Source of the DNA: Adiantum capillus-veneris
Lineage: Eukaryota; Streptophyta; Polypodiopsida; Polypodiales; Pteridaceae
Assembly (NCBI GenBank): GCA_014529385.2
Contig: CM043945.1
Span: forward strand, 148,663,241-148,727,240
Direction of reading: 5' to 3'
Length of the DNA: 64,000 nucleotides
The notes under the pieces are model-generated. The model saw only the letters and a program-made list of their open reading frames with translations, did not search any database and was not told where the DNA came from. Below are positions 1 through 11,385 of the stretch, piece after piece; the first letter of the stretch is position 1, and every line of letters starts with the position of its first letter. A program made the position numbers and the translations under genes.

Positions 1-571
1 CTAGGGCTGAAAATCTGCTTTGTTGCAGCCGGTGGTCGTGCAAATGCAAAATGCTAGGCTGATCTGCTGTGTAGCGATGGCGCCGGGGCTGATTTGCTGT
101 GCACCAACACGCCAGGCTGATCTGATCCAAAATGCTAGCTTTATGCTTGTGAAGCATAAACGCTAGGGCTTGGGGTTCTGCTGAGAAGTGGCTTGTTGAG
201 CGAGTGCTCCTGCTGCCTCTTCTGCCAGAAAGTGCTAACTCTGGTTTGCTTATATATTAACTTAGCAAAATTGCCCTACCTACTTTCCAACAAAAGTCAC
301 TTAAAAATAATAAGTGAAAAATATCAAAAATAGGAAAAATAGGTCTATGCACTGTAAAATTGCTACGGATGGGATCTGACTGGAATCTGATGGTCATGTT
401 GCGTGCAACTAGAGGATATGCATCTAATCTAAGTGTCTGGACATGCACAGTCTGCGAACAGACTCACAAAAGTGCCAGATCACTTCCTATTCTAGATTGA
501 CTTGACTGACTGAACCTTGGTCGTGCTGTAGCTTGTCCACGGACACATAGGGTTGGATGTGTCACGTGACA
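1..571 (-). mobile_element. LTR fragment of the A/B gypsy family (solo or 5' LTR)
   Basis: The segment is the reverse complement of the U3 half of the LTRs at 19855-21019 and 24408-25563. Shared blocks include the AATTTTGCTAAGATAATATA stretch, the AAGTGACTTTTGTTGG block and the outer ACGTGACA end at 571. A family 3' LTR in this orientation would be followed on the right by a pyrimidine-rich PPT complement, as at 31397. None follows 571, so this is a 5' LTR or a solo LTR. Its left end is outside the window. Confidence 0.75.
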
Positions 572-820
572 AATTGCTAAATGGGCTTTTGGTTGAAGTG
601 CCTATCATTCAGAGGCTATTGCCATCCTCTCTCTATTTAGCTTGCCAGGGTTCTTTTTACTCTCTTTAGGAGAGGTTTCTGACCCTGGTCTTCAGTCGTT
701 TCTGTTTGGCAAGGTCCCTAGTTGTATTTCGTTTTACAGTTTTCCGTTTGATGCCTACAGGCTTAGAATAGGCATCATTTGGGTGTTTTGGGAGATTTTC
801 AAGTACTAAAATCGGTCTCT

Positions 821-823
<3 letters not shown>
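572..823. other. No gene recognised
   Basis: AT-rich spacer between the LTR fragment and the (GA)n tract. No coding similarity or structure recognised. Confidence 0.5.

Positions 824-898
<75 letters not shown>
824..898. repeat. (GA)n microsatellite, 3' flank of LINE F
   Basis: An almost pure GA run of about 75 bp. On the minus strand it is the (TC)n run directly after the presumed 3' end of LINE F. A second run, 15027-15088, abuts the 5' truncation point of the same LINE. Confidence 0.9.
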
Positions 899-900
<2 letters not shown>

Positions 901-953
901 ACGTCAATTTTATTATTGTCCATGAGAGGCCAAATATGCATACAAGATGTGTC

Positions 954-1610
954 CGTCACAAGACGGAGACAATGTGCCAATAGAAAAGAACAGATTGAAC
1001 AGACTTTTAGCACTTCATTAACAATTGAATGGAGAGAGAAAGAGACGACACGTGACACCGAGTGGTGGAATTGGCCCCAAACCTTCGCGCCCCTTTCGGT
1101 ATTTCTATATATTGCATCAACTCAGAACAAGCTGGTACTCCAGACTTTGCACCTTCTCCAGGAAGCACGTGAGAGAATGAGCCCTAACCTCATAGTTAAA
1201 GGCCCTTGGCCTAAAAAGCAATTACAGTGAAAAGCCTTCAAATTCAAAAGCATCTTGTCCAAAAGCAAAGCCAAAAAGCTGCCAGCGCAATTTACGAAAT
1301 CCGTACAGTCCTTCCACATCAGCACCGCTAGCGTGAAAAGCGAAATCCTTACAGTTTTGCCACATCATCAGTCAACGTGATTTTCGAAAATCTGCCACGT
1401 TATCAGCCTGCTTGGCAAGTTCTTGTGTGTGTGTGTGTGAGTCGTGCTTTATTTCCTTTATGTCACTTGGGGCCCCATCGGACGGGGTCCCCATAAGTTG
1501 GTAGGACTTCTTCTTCTGTTACTTGTTCTTCTTAGGGTTTAGGTCCCTCGGCCGGCATTTGCAAGTTGGCTCCCTTCTTTAGGGCTTTGACACGTCAGCA
1601 GCTTGTGACA
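954..1610 (-). repeat. 3' LTR of element E
   Basis: 657 bp. The minus-strand start TGTCACAAGC lies next to a PPT at 1611-1622. A third family copy, a solo LTR, is at 18742-19313. Confidence 0.75.
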
Positions 1611-1622
1611 TCTCCCCTTCTT
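1611..1622 (-). promoter_or_regulatory. Polypurine tract of element E
   Basis: On the minus strand AAGAAGGGGAGA immediately precedes the LTR start TGTCACAAG. This is the second-strand primer position of an LTR retrotransposon. Confidence 0.7.
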
Positions 1623-3335
1623 GAGAGAGAGTAATCATCCGTGATTACAACATATTTGCAAAACAACTCAAGTTAGCTCAAAAATTTTCCAGGGTCATTC
1701 TGAGGGACATTCCGAGGGACAATGAGTTTGCTTTTTTTGTTAAGGAGTTTAATGGCTCTTTTAATCTAGGAGTTAGCTTCTCCTTTCGTCGAAATCGAAA
1801 CTCTTGATATTCCGGTGTAGTAAAATTAGCCATCACACCCAGACCGTACTGATCTTCCACAGGTATCTTGCACTAAAATTACATATTCAGGCAATCTCAT
1901 CCAATTAGGAATATTCAGTAATTGGCACATCACAATGCAACACAAATGCTAACATATGCATGTTACAAGACATAAAAACATAAAGCCGCCGATGAGCACT
2001 CCTCCCGTATAACCTAAAAAGGTTCGGGCCGGGAGATATTCAATGACTCCCTCATCACTCCTCCCGCATAACCTAAAAAGATCCGGGCCGGGAGATATAG
2101 AGGCCTTTTACAACAAAACGCCCCCCAGACCGCAGCAACGTCCCCTAGACCGCAGCCTGCGTTGATTGGAGAGTAACCACTGCTCAAACATTCTTAATAC
2201 TCCTCCTACATAACCATCGAGGTCCGGGCCGGGAGTCACAACAACAACACTCCCCCCGTCGTAAATAGCCACAAGGGTCCGGGCCATGAGTATGAACAAG
2301 CATTCTCAAACATCATTTCTCACTACTCCACCTGGGAGTAAACTCACCAATCATTGAAACCAATATTACAACGAGAGTCAAACAATTCAAATCAACACCA
2401 AGACAAGTTCAAAATAGATACCATCCATTTCAAACAAATTCCAAACAAGATCACCAAACAAGTTCTCAAACAAATTTCAAACTTAAAAAGCAATCTCGAC
2501 ATCAATCAAGCTCGAAAAGTCGACTGACTTTCCAACCTGAAACCTGCACCGAAAATCTAGGATTAGTTTCATTCCATAGGGTTGTAGCCTAGCACAGCAT
2601 GGTCATCAGCTCTCGGACAAACAATGTTTCTTTGGTGACGATGGTAGTCCCAAGATAGCAATCGCACTGGACCTCCAAGGTCATCTGATCGTGAAGAGAC
2701 ATCTATTGAGAGATGTCAAGAAACTTTAAGTTATAATCTACTAGGGTTTCCATGGCAAGCATTTCACAATACCCCACTCTGCTAGACTCCGAAGGAAGAT
2801 GTCGAAAACCATATAACTTCGGGCAAAAAAATTTCTTGAAAGCTTGCCAAGTCCTCGGAAGTGTGCGGCTTGGTAGCTATAGACATTTGCATGGTACTGT
2901 CTCTGAGAAAAACAATAGCTCGAAACAAATCTTGGATCCTTCTCTTGCAAGTGATCTTAATGGCTTTTGCCCTGTAAGACATGAGCGGTGAAGACGGGAG
3001 CGTGCCCGATGCGCGATGAAGTAAGGGTGGGAGTGGCTAATAGGTCTGGGCGAAGATACCTGTCATGAGTCTGTGGCAACTTTACTTGTTGATTTCTTTT
3101 TGGGGAATTTTATTTGACTTGTTTTAAAGCACCCCTCTGGGAATGCCAATGCCCGAGGTGCATGGTGTGATGCGGACAGTGAGAGTCTAGGCCGGATGGC
3201 GAGTGAGCATTGAAGTTGGGCAAATGGACTAAGGTTAGCCACGGTGGGGCTACGAGTGTAAATCACCTGAAAGCTGGTCAACATTGCATTTTTTTGATGT
3301 GGTTCTAGTGGTGATTGATGGTCAGACGACCCGTG
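1623..3335 (-). other. 3' internal region of element E, no recognisable coding
   Basis: Between E's PPT and the left LTR of C. Only short ORFs with no family resemblance are present. It contains the hairpin repeats at 1993-2292, described separately. Confidence 0.5.
1993..2292. repeat. Four degenerate hairpin-forming repeat units
   Basis: Units begin near 1993, 2056, 2200 and 2249. Each starts with ACTCC(T/C)CC and ends in (C)GGGCC(G/A)(G/T)GAG. In the first unit CTCCCG pairs with CGGGAG and the inner AACCT pairs with AGGTT, giving a two-part stem. The third and fourth are diverged but keep the GGTCCGGGCC core. Confidence 0.6.
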
Positions 3336-4523
3336 TGAGTGCCATGGAAGCATCTCCTAAAATTTAGGGAATTGCTATTTTTGGACCAGAAAAAGTGTTC
3401 GCGTCATTATCTTTGGAATGTCAAGGGGAACATTTTATTACTCTGCCGCGAAGTCAACTGGGCAACCGGTCGAGAGATTTTTATGCGGCAATCCCGAAAC
3501 GTGTAAATGTGTGTAATTGTGCCAAGTGGCACATTTCTGTGCACTTTCCTCATGCAAGAGAAGGTAGCGCTGAATTTATAGCTGGGAGGCTCATTTTTGA
3601 AGTCTCTGTCATCACACGTTAAGAGCTATGGAGTGCTTCCTTTCCCTCTTATGTATAGTGCGGTGCCATGAGTGATGCCCTGCACGCTACGTCTTGCTCT
3701 CTCTCTCCCCTACGAGCAGTTATGTTATGCCCCTCAAGTGGGCTTCTCATTTGACCAATGTACAGTTGTGTGGGTTCATGTGCAATTGCCGAGGCAAGAG
3801 CCTCTTGCACAGGTATTGGTTTAGCTAGTGGCTAATCCCCCGCAGGTACAGGTAAATTCGGAGAGGTTTCACGTGAGAAATCTCGTCTGATTCATAGGGC
3901 AAGTAGCCCTACAGGTGTGGGAGCTTGAGAACTTGCTACAGGTGCGACTGGCACGCGAACGGAGCCCGAAACAGGGAATTACAGCCTGCTGTGTATTTTT
4001 GTAGGTTTAGGGTTTCAGCCCTAAACGGTCCCTAATACCCCCAGGAGGTTCGGGGACGCTAGGGGACTATTGTAGAGGTGATCTGGTGCATTTTCGGGGC
4101 AGAAAACAGAGAATTCAGCGTGCTGCAGATTTTGCCAGGTTTTGCAAAGTGTCCGTATGCGTCGGGGAAGTCATCTATTGCGTGGGAATACTGACTGTGA
4201 AGTGTCCAAGTACAATTATGTTACTGAAATCGGGCCAGAACAGATGGAATTCAGCCCAGATTGTGCGGGACAGCTTGCAGGAAATCACAGGTTTTATTTT
4301 CTCTCTTAAAGAATAAAGAAATACCGAAAGGGGCGCCAACCTTTGGGGCCTACAGGTGTCGCGGTCTGCTTGGGAGCATTCTAGCTTCTTGGCCGTGCTT
4401 TTGTTTTGAATTGTAATCCCGTTCCCAGTTACAGGATATTATAAGTCATTGTTTTGTGTCGTATAGTCAAGTGTTAAATAATCGGGTGAAAGCTAACGTC
4501 TACCGCTCCAGGGGTCAGTTTCA
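3336..4523 (+). repeat. 5' LTR of chromovirus C
   Basis: 1188 bp, TGAGTGCC...GTTTCA. It carries AATAAA close to the module GAAATACCGAAAGGGGCGCC followed by TTTGGGGCC (about 4310-4352), also found in the LTRs of D and E. Confidence 0.8.
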
Positions 4524-4541
4524 TGGTTCCATTGCCGGGAC
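4524..4541 (+). promoter_or_regulatory. Primer binding site of element C
   Basis: Begins with TGG exactly after the LTR end CA and continues TTCCATTGCCGGGA. This resembles the plant tRNA-Asp 3' complement with a few substitutions, unlike the initiator tRNA-Met site used by A, B and E. The tRNA identity is from memory. Confidence 0.5.
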
Positions 4542-4620
4542 AAGATCACTTCTTCCTCAAGAAGTGAGCCTTGGTTGGTTTGCGGCGAAGACACAAAGCA
4601 CAGGAACTTGGAATTACACT

Positions 4621-5453
4621 ATGGCTGACAAGACAGACGATGCTAGAGAAAAGGGTTCCTCTTCCTAGGGTAGACAGGCTATTCCTTTACAGCATGAAGT
4701 TGGCGAGAGTTCACGACCGCCACTGTCTACGCCTTTCGTTCGTGTGAATGCATAGCGAGAACAGGTCCAAGGGTTCATGACTGGGCACTTTGAAGAGGAT
4801 GCGTTCAAGACACAGTTAGTTGCGGCTGTGAATGTCTTCACTCAGTTGGTGTAGAATCCCAGGTTAATGGATTATCTGCAAGCACCATTAAAGTCACAGC
4901 AGGCAAGGGAATGCCCTCAACGTACAGAGCCCGTTGAGGCTCAAGCCCAGGTCTGCCGTGCGACTCAGCAGGATAGGGAGCATTCACATGTTGTCTAGCA
5001 TTCACATGTCTAGGATGTCAGGCTCCTAGACATGTCCCTCTTGTCCATGAACAGGTGGCGAGGATCCCTACTCTACAGGTTTTGCCACTTCAGCCCGCCA
5101 CCTTTCAAGGTCAAAATGTTGCATTGAATGGACAAGGAACCAGTCTCCAGGCAATGCATCAAGTTTTTCCACCACCCACGGTACATCTTGGGTATTTCGG
5201 GGGTGGATGCGTGTTCCAAAGTATGGCTGGTTATGTGCTTGGAAACCAGCAGTACATGCTTGGAACAGTGTTTGGGGGTATGCATGGCATGACGCCAAAC
5301 CCCATGTATGGTAACATTGGCATGCAGCAAGGCTTTCAGAGCAATCAGGGCCAATTTGGGGTGCCACAGGTCAATTTTGGCATGGCTGGTTTTTCCGAAC
5401 AGCAGCCAGGTATGGCACCTTTGATGCAGAATCTCAATGACCAAGGGGCATAG
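4621..5453 (+). pseudogene. N-terminal gag region of element C, interrupted
   Basis: A plausible gag start at 4621 encodes MADKTDDAREK and then meets a stop after about 15 codons. Later frames run through further stops. The frame 5055-5453 is rich in Gly, Gln and Met and is in phase with the next ORF. It is separated from it only by a TAG at 5451-5453 where Gln (CAG) may have stood. The low-complexity G/Q/M composition resembles a disordered gag N-terminus. Confidence 0.55.
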
Positions 5454-7145
5454 ATGGTCCCTACTATAGTGCCCATGCTGCAGACGCTTCCCTATGACAA
5501 TTTGGGGCCAATAGAAAAGCCAAAACCATACAAAGAAGGTGGTGCAACTGTGAAGTTCAGCACCTTTAGTGGCTTCGAGGATAAAGCAAAGGCTCTCACT
5601 TTGCTCCAGCAGTTTGATACAACTTATGCAGGAGGGAATTTTACAGAGGCCTCTAAAGTAAGAAAAGCTGCCACTTTCTTAAAGGACAATGCGCTTACAT
5701 GGTGGACGACATTGTTAATGCAAGGACAGGCACCCGCCACTTGGGCTTACTTCAAGAAAATGTTTGCTTCTGCTTGGTTGTCAAATGAATTTGAAGCCGA
5801 TGTCATGACAGATTGGCACCAGCTTACTTCAGCTACATGCAAGAGCTTGCTGGAGTACAATAGGAGGTTTTGTAAAGCGTTACTCTCAGTGACCTCCTAC
5901 AGATTTGTGCCATTGACAAAGCAGATGGAGAAGTACTGTTGTGGGTTGCCTAAAGGGCTTCGCGATTACTGTACCAAGAACCGAGTGGCTACCCTCACTC
6001 AGCTTATGGAAGTTGCTAACACTGGTCTTGCCTTGTTGAAAGGAGAGGACAATGGGTTTCCAAGCAACGAGAAAGGAGGGCAACAAAAGAAAAATTCAGC
6101 AAAGCAGCCCTTTACGAAAGCGGCTCCCGAAGCGTCCCAAGGGCCAGCGAAGTTCAATAAAGACAAGGGTTCAGCCGAGACTTCTAGAGCGCAGGCAAGG
6201 AAGCAAAAAAGGAAGCCTTGTATGCGTAAGACGCCCGAGGAAAAGAAGGTCTTGATGGTTGAAAACAAGTGCTTTATATGCGAGCAGACTGGTCATTTTG
6301 CAACCAACTATCCACAAAAGAAAAGGCCAGCTGACTCAGATGACAAAGAGGACAGGGAAGGAAAGAAGCCTATGCCCTCGGCAGGTTTAGTGCCAGACAT
6401 GTTGGGCGACAGGCCTAGTACAGATGCCAGTGAGTTATGCAGAGCGTGGGGTAAAGTTAGAGACCAAATGGCACTTATCTTCTTTGATTTAGGTGCCAAA
6501 GCAAACTTTATCACGCCAGAATTAGCTATGAAGCTGGGCATCAGAGCTGAAGAGATGGGGTATACCGCAGAGGCAGGATTGGCATGTCCTCGCCATTCAG
6601 AGTGCATTACTCCCATCATTGGAAAGCTGTGTCTGCATATTCAGTCATATGTGGACACAGAAGAGTTCTACATCATGCCGCTGGAAGGATGTGATGTCTT
6701 GTTGGGGATCCAGTGGATGTTTCGAGTGCATGGAGTCTTGGATGCCTACAACAGAAAGATCACTGTACAGCATAGGGACAAAACTCACGTCTTGGATGTA
6801 AAGCGTAAAAGGAGAGTCGGTCCCTATTGTATCTGCTTCTGCTATCACTTCTGTAATAAAGAATCATCTTTCTGCGTACTTGGTTTTCGCACGTGTGTTT
6901 CAGATAGTTGTTGGTCAAATTTATCTGTGTTAGATAAAGACAGATTAGCATTTTTGCAAAAGTTTAATGACGGTTTTTTTGATTCATTACCGTCTCAACT
7001 ACCGCCGGAGAGGTCCGAGGATCATGCGATTGATTTGGTGCCAGGTTGTAGCCCACCAAATAGGCCACCGTATAGGGATAGTGAGGCGCAACGGAAAGAG
7101 ATTATGAGCCAAGTGGAGGAGCTCTTAGAGAAAGGACTGATTTAG
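5454..7145 (+). pseudogene. gag - zinc knuckle - aspartic protease of element C
   Basis: A 563-codon open frame. Residues about 60-190 form a retrotransposon gag domain (TWWTTLL, LLEYNRRF, LPKGLRDY motifs), the capsid part that packages element RNA. A CCHC knuckle starts at residue 273 as CFICEQTGHF, but its last Cys is Tyr. Further on, residues 345-347 read DLG inside a sequence typical of a retroviral-type protease, where DSG or DTG is expected; the catalytic Asp is kept. The C-terminus enters the linker before reverse transcriptase (ELLEKGLI) and ends at TAG 7143-7145. That stop lies where pol normally continues with a glutamine-proline pair. Confidence 0.85.
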
Positions 7146-7520
7146 CCTAGCTCGTCACCCTATTGCTCTCCAGTGCTCTTAGTACAGAAAAAGGATGGCT
7201 CGTGGTGCATGTGTATTGACTACCGTGCGCTGAATAAGAATACCATCAAGAATAGGTTTCCTATTCCAAGGATTGATGATATTCTTGACCGCCTAGAGGG
7301 TGCAATGATTTTCAGCAGGATTGACCTTAAAAGTGGGTACCATCAGATTCGAATTAGGCCTGAGGATGTGCATAAGACTGCGTTTAGAACGACATTTGGT
7401 ATCTACGACTTCTTAGTGATGCCATTTGGTCTTACGAATGCTCCTGCTACGTTCAATAGGATGATGGATAGGATCTTCCGTCCATATCAAACTTTGTTGG
7501 CACATTCTTTGATGACATGA
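7146..7520 (+). pseudogene. Reverse transcriptase, N-terminal part, element C
   Basis: Contains the gypsy RT landmarks [52 protein letters not shown] and [16 protein letters not shown]. The first catalytic Asp of the RT triad is in [10 protein letters not shown]. The frame is lost near 7490, and the catalytic pair (TFFDDM) is read in the next frame from about 7493. RT copies the element RNA into cDNA in cytoplasmic particles; this copy is broken by the frameshift and the stop before it. Confidence 0.9.
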
Positions 7521-8386
7521 TAGTCTACTCGAAGAATGAAGAGGAGCATAGGCATCACTTGACCACTGCGTTCGAAGAGTTGCGCAGGAACAGATTGCTC
7601 ATCAATGGCAAGAAAAGCGAGCTCTTCTTGGAAGAGATCCACTTTCTCGAACACATTGTGTCAAAGGATGGTGTCCAAATGGATCTTGCGAAGGTGGAAG
7701 CAATCAAGACATGGCCAGCTTTAAGGACTGTGCACGATGTCCGTAGCTTCTTAGGGCTATGTTCTTACTACAGAAGATTCATTCACAACTTTGCAGAGAT
7801 TGCTTCATCTTTACATGCTTTGCGAAAGAAAGAGGTCACTTTCAGATGGACCCAAAAAGAGATTTCAGCTTTTAATCTCTTAAAGGAAAAGATGACTTCA
7901 GATCCAGTCATTGTTTTGCCAAATCTCAGGAAGTCATTTGTGGTCCAGTGTGATGCTGGTGGTAGTAGCATTGGTGCAGTGCTAGTGCAAGATGGCAGGG
8001 TAGTAGCCTATGAGAGCTGAATCTTGCAAGGGCCAGAGATGAACATGCAGGTCTATGAAAAAGAGCTACTCGTTGTAATTCATGCCCTCTTAAGTTGGAA
8101 ACACTATCTGCTAGGTGTTGATTTTGTTGTCCAAACGGATCATCAGACCTTGCGATACTTTCTGACACAGTCAAAGCTATCTGAAAAGCATATGCGATGG
8201 GCAAACATTCTCTCCATGTTTCACTTTCAGATTGTGCATGTGGAAGGCAAGAAGAATGTTGTGGCTGATGCGTTATCAAGAAAGCCACAAATTTCAGCTG
8301 TGTCGATTCCTTATCATCATGAGCTTGATGACATGAAGGAACAGTATGCAAGTGACGAAGATTTTGCAAGGATCTTCGAGATATAG
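7490..8386 (+). pseudogene. RT C-terminus and RNase H, element C
   Basis: Starts with the FFDDMIVYS catalytic box, then the thumb and connection ([15 protein letters not shown]), then the gypsy RNase H domain ([55 protein letters not shown]). One TGA at 8018-8020 falls after VAYES, where Arg is usual (CGA to TGA is the simplest explanation). RNase H degrades the RNA template during cDNA synthesis. Confidence 0.88.
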
Positions 8387-9193
8387 GAAGGACAACATCA
8401 TGAGCACTACCTCCTCAGAGATGGTTTTATGATGATGCATGGCAGACTCTGTGTCACTAGGCCATTGCGACATAAGGTCATGGTAGAGAGTCATGTCCCA
8501 CCGTATGCAGGGCATCGTGGTATAGATGCTACAGTGAAAGCGGTTGAGACATTCTTTTATTGGCCTACCTTGAGGAGAGACGTGGATGCCTTTGTGCGAG
8601 CATGCGTGATTTGCCAAAAGGTCAAGTTTGACAGGCAAAAGGCACCAAGGCTGTTACAACCATTGCTGATTCTAGATAAACCATGGGAAAGCATAGCTAT
8701 GGATTTTATCTTTGATCTTCCTTGAACACAGACAGGAAATGATGGAATTTGGACCATTATTTGCAGATTCAGCAAGCAAGCTCATTTCATTCCTGTTAGG
8801 AAGAAGATAAAACCAGATCAGATGGCACGTCTCTTTATGTACAATATCTTTAAGTACCATAGTATGCCATAGTCGATTGTCAGTGATTTGGACCCACCGA
8901 TGACAAGTCTATTTTGGAGAGGCATGTTTGAGAATATGGGCACTACGCTTAAGTTCTCATCGTCGTTTCATCCACAGACAGATGGGCAGTCAGAAGAGGC
9001 AAATTCTACTGTCTTGGATCTGCTTAAGTGCTATGTATCAGAGCACAAGGCGAAGTGGGAGGAGTATTTGCCGTTGGTTGAGTACGCGTACAATAATACA
9101 ATGCATTCTTCAACAGGCAAATCACCTTTTGAAATTGTCGAAGGTCATGTGAAAGTTCCTCCCATTTTGCATACCAAGGAAAAGATCTTTTAG
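8387..9193 (+). pseudogene. Integrase zinc-binding and catalytic core, element C
   Basis: The HHCC zinc domain is seen as GHRGIDATVKAV through CVICQKVKFD. The core follows, with Asp in AMDFIFDLP, Asp in VSDLDPPMTS and Glu in HPQTDGQSEEANS, so the D,D,E triad is retained. Stops interrupt it at 8723-8725 (TGA), 8870-8872 (TAG) and 9191-9193 (TAG). The first two sit where Arg and Gln are usual. Integrase inserts the cDNA into host DNA. Confidence 0.85.
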
Positions 9194-9873
9194 GCAGATC
9201 AATATGTACAGAATATGGATGAAATGTACCAGAAGATAAAGCATGCCCTTGAAAGGACACAGGCAAAACAAAAGAAAGTTGCTAATCTCCACCGTCGTGA
9301 ATTGCTGTTTTCACTTGGTGATTGTGTACTGTTGCGGTTTGAAAAGGCACGCTTAAAGAAGCGAAAAGGTAAAGAAGTCTCTTTACAAAGCTTAGTATGC
9401 GTTACTATGGGCCTTTTCAAGTAACAGAGAAGATCATTGACGTCTATTATAGGCTGAAATTGCTTGAGAACTGGAAGATTCACAATGCTTTTCACGTGAG
9501 TCTTCTCAGACTATTTATTGGTGATGTGCTAGAGGATATGCCAGTTGAAGAGCAGCCAGAAGTTGAAGAGCTTGATGAAATTTTGGTCCCAGAACAAATC
9601 ATGGCACGCAAGGAAAGAAAAGTCAAAGGCAAGGTTATAAGGCGATATTTGGTGAAGTTCAAGAACTATCCACCTATGGATGCAAAGTGGATGGAAGAGA
9701 GTGAAGTGTTAGAGTCACCAAATGTATTGCAGCTTTACCTTAAAGCCTTTGGTTTACCACCTACGTATTCTCCAACTCAAGAAGAGCAAAGGTCAAAAGG
9801 AAAGAGACCTGCGCTAGAGGGGGGTGATCCAGGAGCTAGCACTTCTCATGTATCTATGGATTTAGTGCAATAG
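9194..9873 (+). pseudogene. Integrase C-terminus with chromodomain, element C
   Basis: After the basic integrase tail (KVANLHRRELLFSLGDCVLL) a frame change near 9397 leads to YYGPFQVTEKI and HNAFHVSLLRLF, the gypsy integrase C-terminal GPF/Y-type module. A chromodomain follows: PEQIMARKERK, RRYLVKFKNYP, DAKWMEESEV. Aromatic positions of the methyl-lysine cage are only partly conserved. Chromodomains steer chromovirus insertion toward heterochromatin, which fits the nested setting. Confidence 0.85.
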
Positions 9874-9882
9874 AAGTGTATC

Positions 9883-10055
9883 GCCCTAAGAGTGTAGATA
9901 ATTTTAGCCTTCCGAGTCCAGAGGAAACTAGTGACAAAAGCGTCTGCCTTCGGATTCTCGGGGCATAGTCCTGGTCGTTCTCCTTGTTCACTTTTATGGT
10001 GGATAAGGGGAGCGGCCGGGCTTGCCTCGCCCGACTCCAAAAACAAAACAAAAAA
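9883..10055 (+). repeat. 3' UTR block of element C, also found alone at 48309-48485
   Basis: Starts at GCCCTAAGAGTGTAGATAAT just after the pol stop and continues to the A-rich CAAAACAAAAAA. The block at 48309-48485 has the same order and high similarity, with no C coding sequence beside it. Confidence 0.7.
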
Positions 10056-10120
10056 AATGTATCCTGCTTGGCAATTGCCCTTGGGAAATAAAAGTTTTGT
10101 CCAAAAGTCTGTTCAGTGCG

Positions 10121-11297
10121 TGAGTGCCGTGGAAGCATCTCCTAAAATCTAGGGAACTGCTATTTTTGGACCAGAAAAAGTGTTCGCGTCATTAGCTCTG
10201 GAAACATTTTATTACTTTGCCGGGAAGTCAACTGGCCAACCGGTCGGGAGATTTTTATGCGGCAACCCTGAAACAAGTAAATGCGTGTAATTGTGCCAAG
10301 TGGCACATTTGTGTGCACTTTCTTCGTGCAAGAGAAGGTAGCGCTGAATTTATAGCTGGGAGGCTCATTTTTGAAGTCTCTGTCACATGTTAAGAGCTAT
10401 GGAGTGCTTCCTTTCCCTCTTATGTACAATGCGTTACCAGGAGTGATGTCGTGCACGCTACGCACTGCTCTCTCTCCCCCCTACGAGCAGCTATGTTGTG
10501 CCCCTCAAGTGGGCTTCTCATTTGACCAATGTACAATTGTGTGGGTTCATGCGCGATTGCCGAGGCAAGAGCCTCTTGCACAGGTATTGGATTAGCTAGT
10601 GGCTAATCCCCCGCAGGTACAAGTAAATTCGGAGAGGTTTCACGTGAGAAATCTCGTCCAATTCATAGGGCAAGTAGCCCTATAGGTGCCGGAGTTCGAG
10701 GACTTGCTACGGGTCCGACCGGCACGCGAAACGGAGCCCGAAACAGGGAATTACAGGCTGCTGTGTATTTTTGCAGGTTTAGGGTTTTGGCCACAAACGG
10801 TCCCTATTACCCACAGGAGGTTCGGGGACGCGAGGGGATCGCTGTAGAGGTGATTTGGCGCATTTTCGGGGCAGAAAACAGAGAATTCAGCGTTCTGCAG
10901 ATTCTCGTCAGGTTTTGCAAAGTGTCCATATGCGTCGGGAAAGTCATCTATTGCGTGGGGATACTGACTGTGAAGCGTCCGAGTACACTTATGTTGCCAA
11001 AATTGGGCAAGAACAGATGGAATTCAGCCCAGATTGTGCAGGACAGCTTGTAGGAAATCACATGTTTTATTTCCTCTGTTAAAGAATAAAGAAATACCGA
11101 AAGGGGCCCCAACCTTTGGGGCCTGCAAGTGTCGCTGTCTGCTTGGGAGCATTCTAGCTTCCTGGCCGTGCTTTTATTTTGAAGTGTAATCCCATTCACA
11201 ATTACAGGTTCCTTTTAAGTCATTGCTTTGTGTTGTATAGTCAAGTATTAAAGAATCGGGTGAAAGCTAACGTCTACCGCTCCACGGGCCGGTTTCA
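10121..11297 (+). repeat. 3' LTR of chromovirus C
   Basis: 1177 bp, TGAGTGCC...GGTTTCA, collinear with the 5' LTR and carrying several short indels. No strong polypurine tract is visible just upstream. Confidence 0.8.
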
Positions 11298-11385
11298 ATA
11301 CCTCGAATAAATTCCAGAAGTCTCTTGTTTGCTCTGTCTGCTCTTTTGTGGGACCGGTATGCTTTTAGAAAAGCACACGCCTGAT

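Larger units (their letters stand above)
3336..11297 (+). mobile_element. Chromovirus C, full-length Ty3/gypsy retrotransposon nested in E
   Basis: Order on the plus strand: 5' LTR (3336-4523), PBS, gag with zinc knuckle, aspartic protease, reverse transcriptase, RNase H, integrase, chromodomain, 3' UTR, 3' LTR (10121-11297). The integrase-last order marks Ty3/gypsy, and the C-terminal chromodomain marks the chromovirus branch. The LTRs run TG...CA and are similar along about 1.18 kb. The pentamers outside the LTRs (CCGTG and ATACC) do not match, so no target duplication is visible. Several in-frame stops and one frameshift make it non-autonomous. Confidence 0.85.

Noticed and set aside
1993-2292. 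CRISPR-like array
   Set aside because: Units are diverged, unevenly spaced and lie in a plant LTR element; no spacer-repeat regularity.
3331-11302. Target-site duplication for element C
   Set aside because: Flanking pentamers CCGTG and ATACC do not match under the LTR ends I can define.
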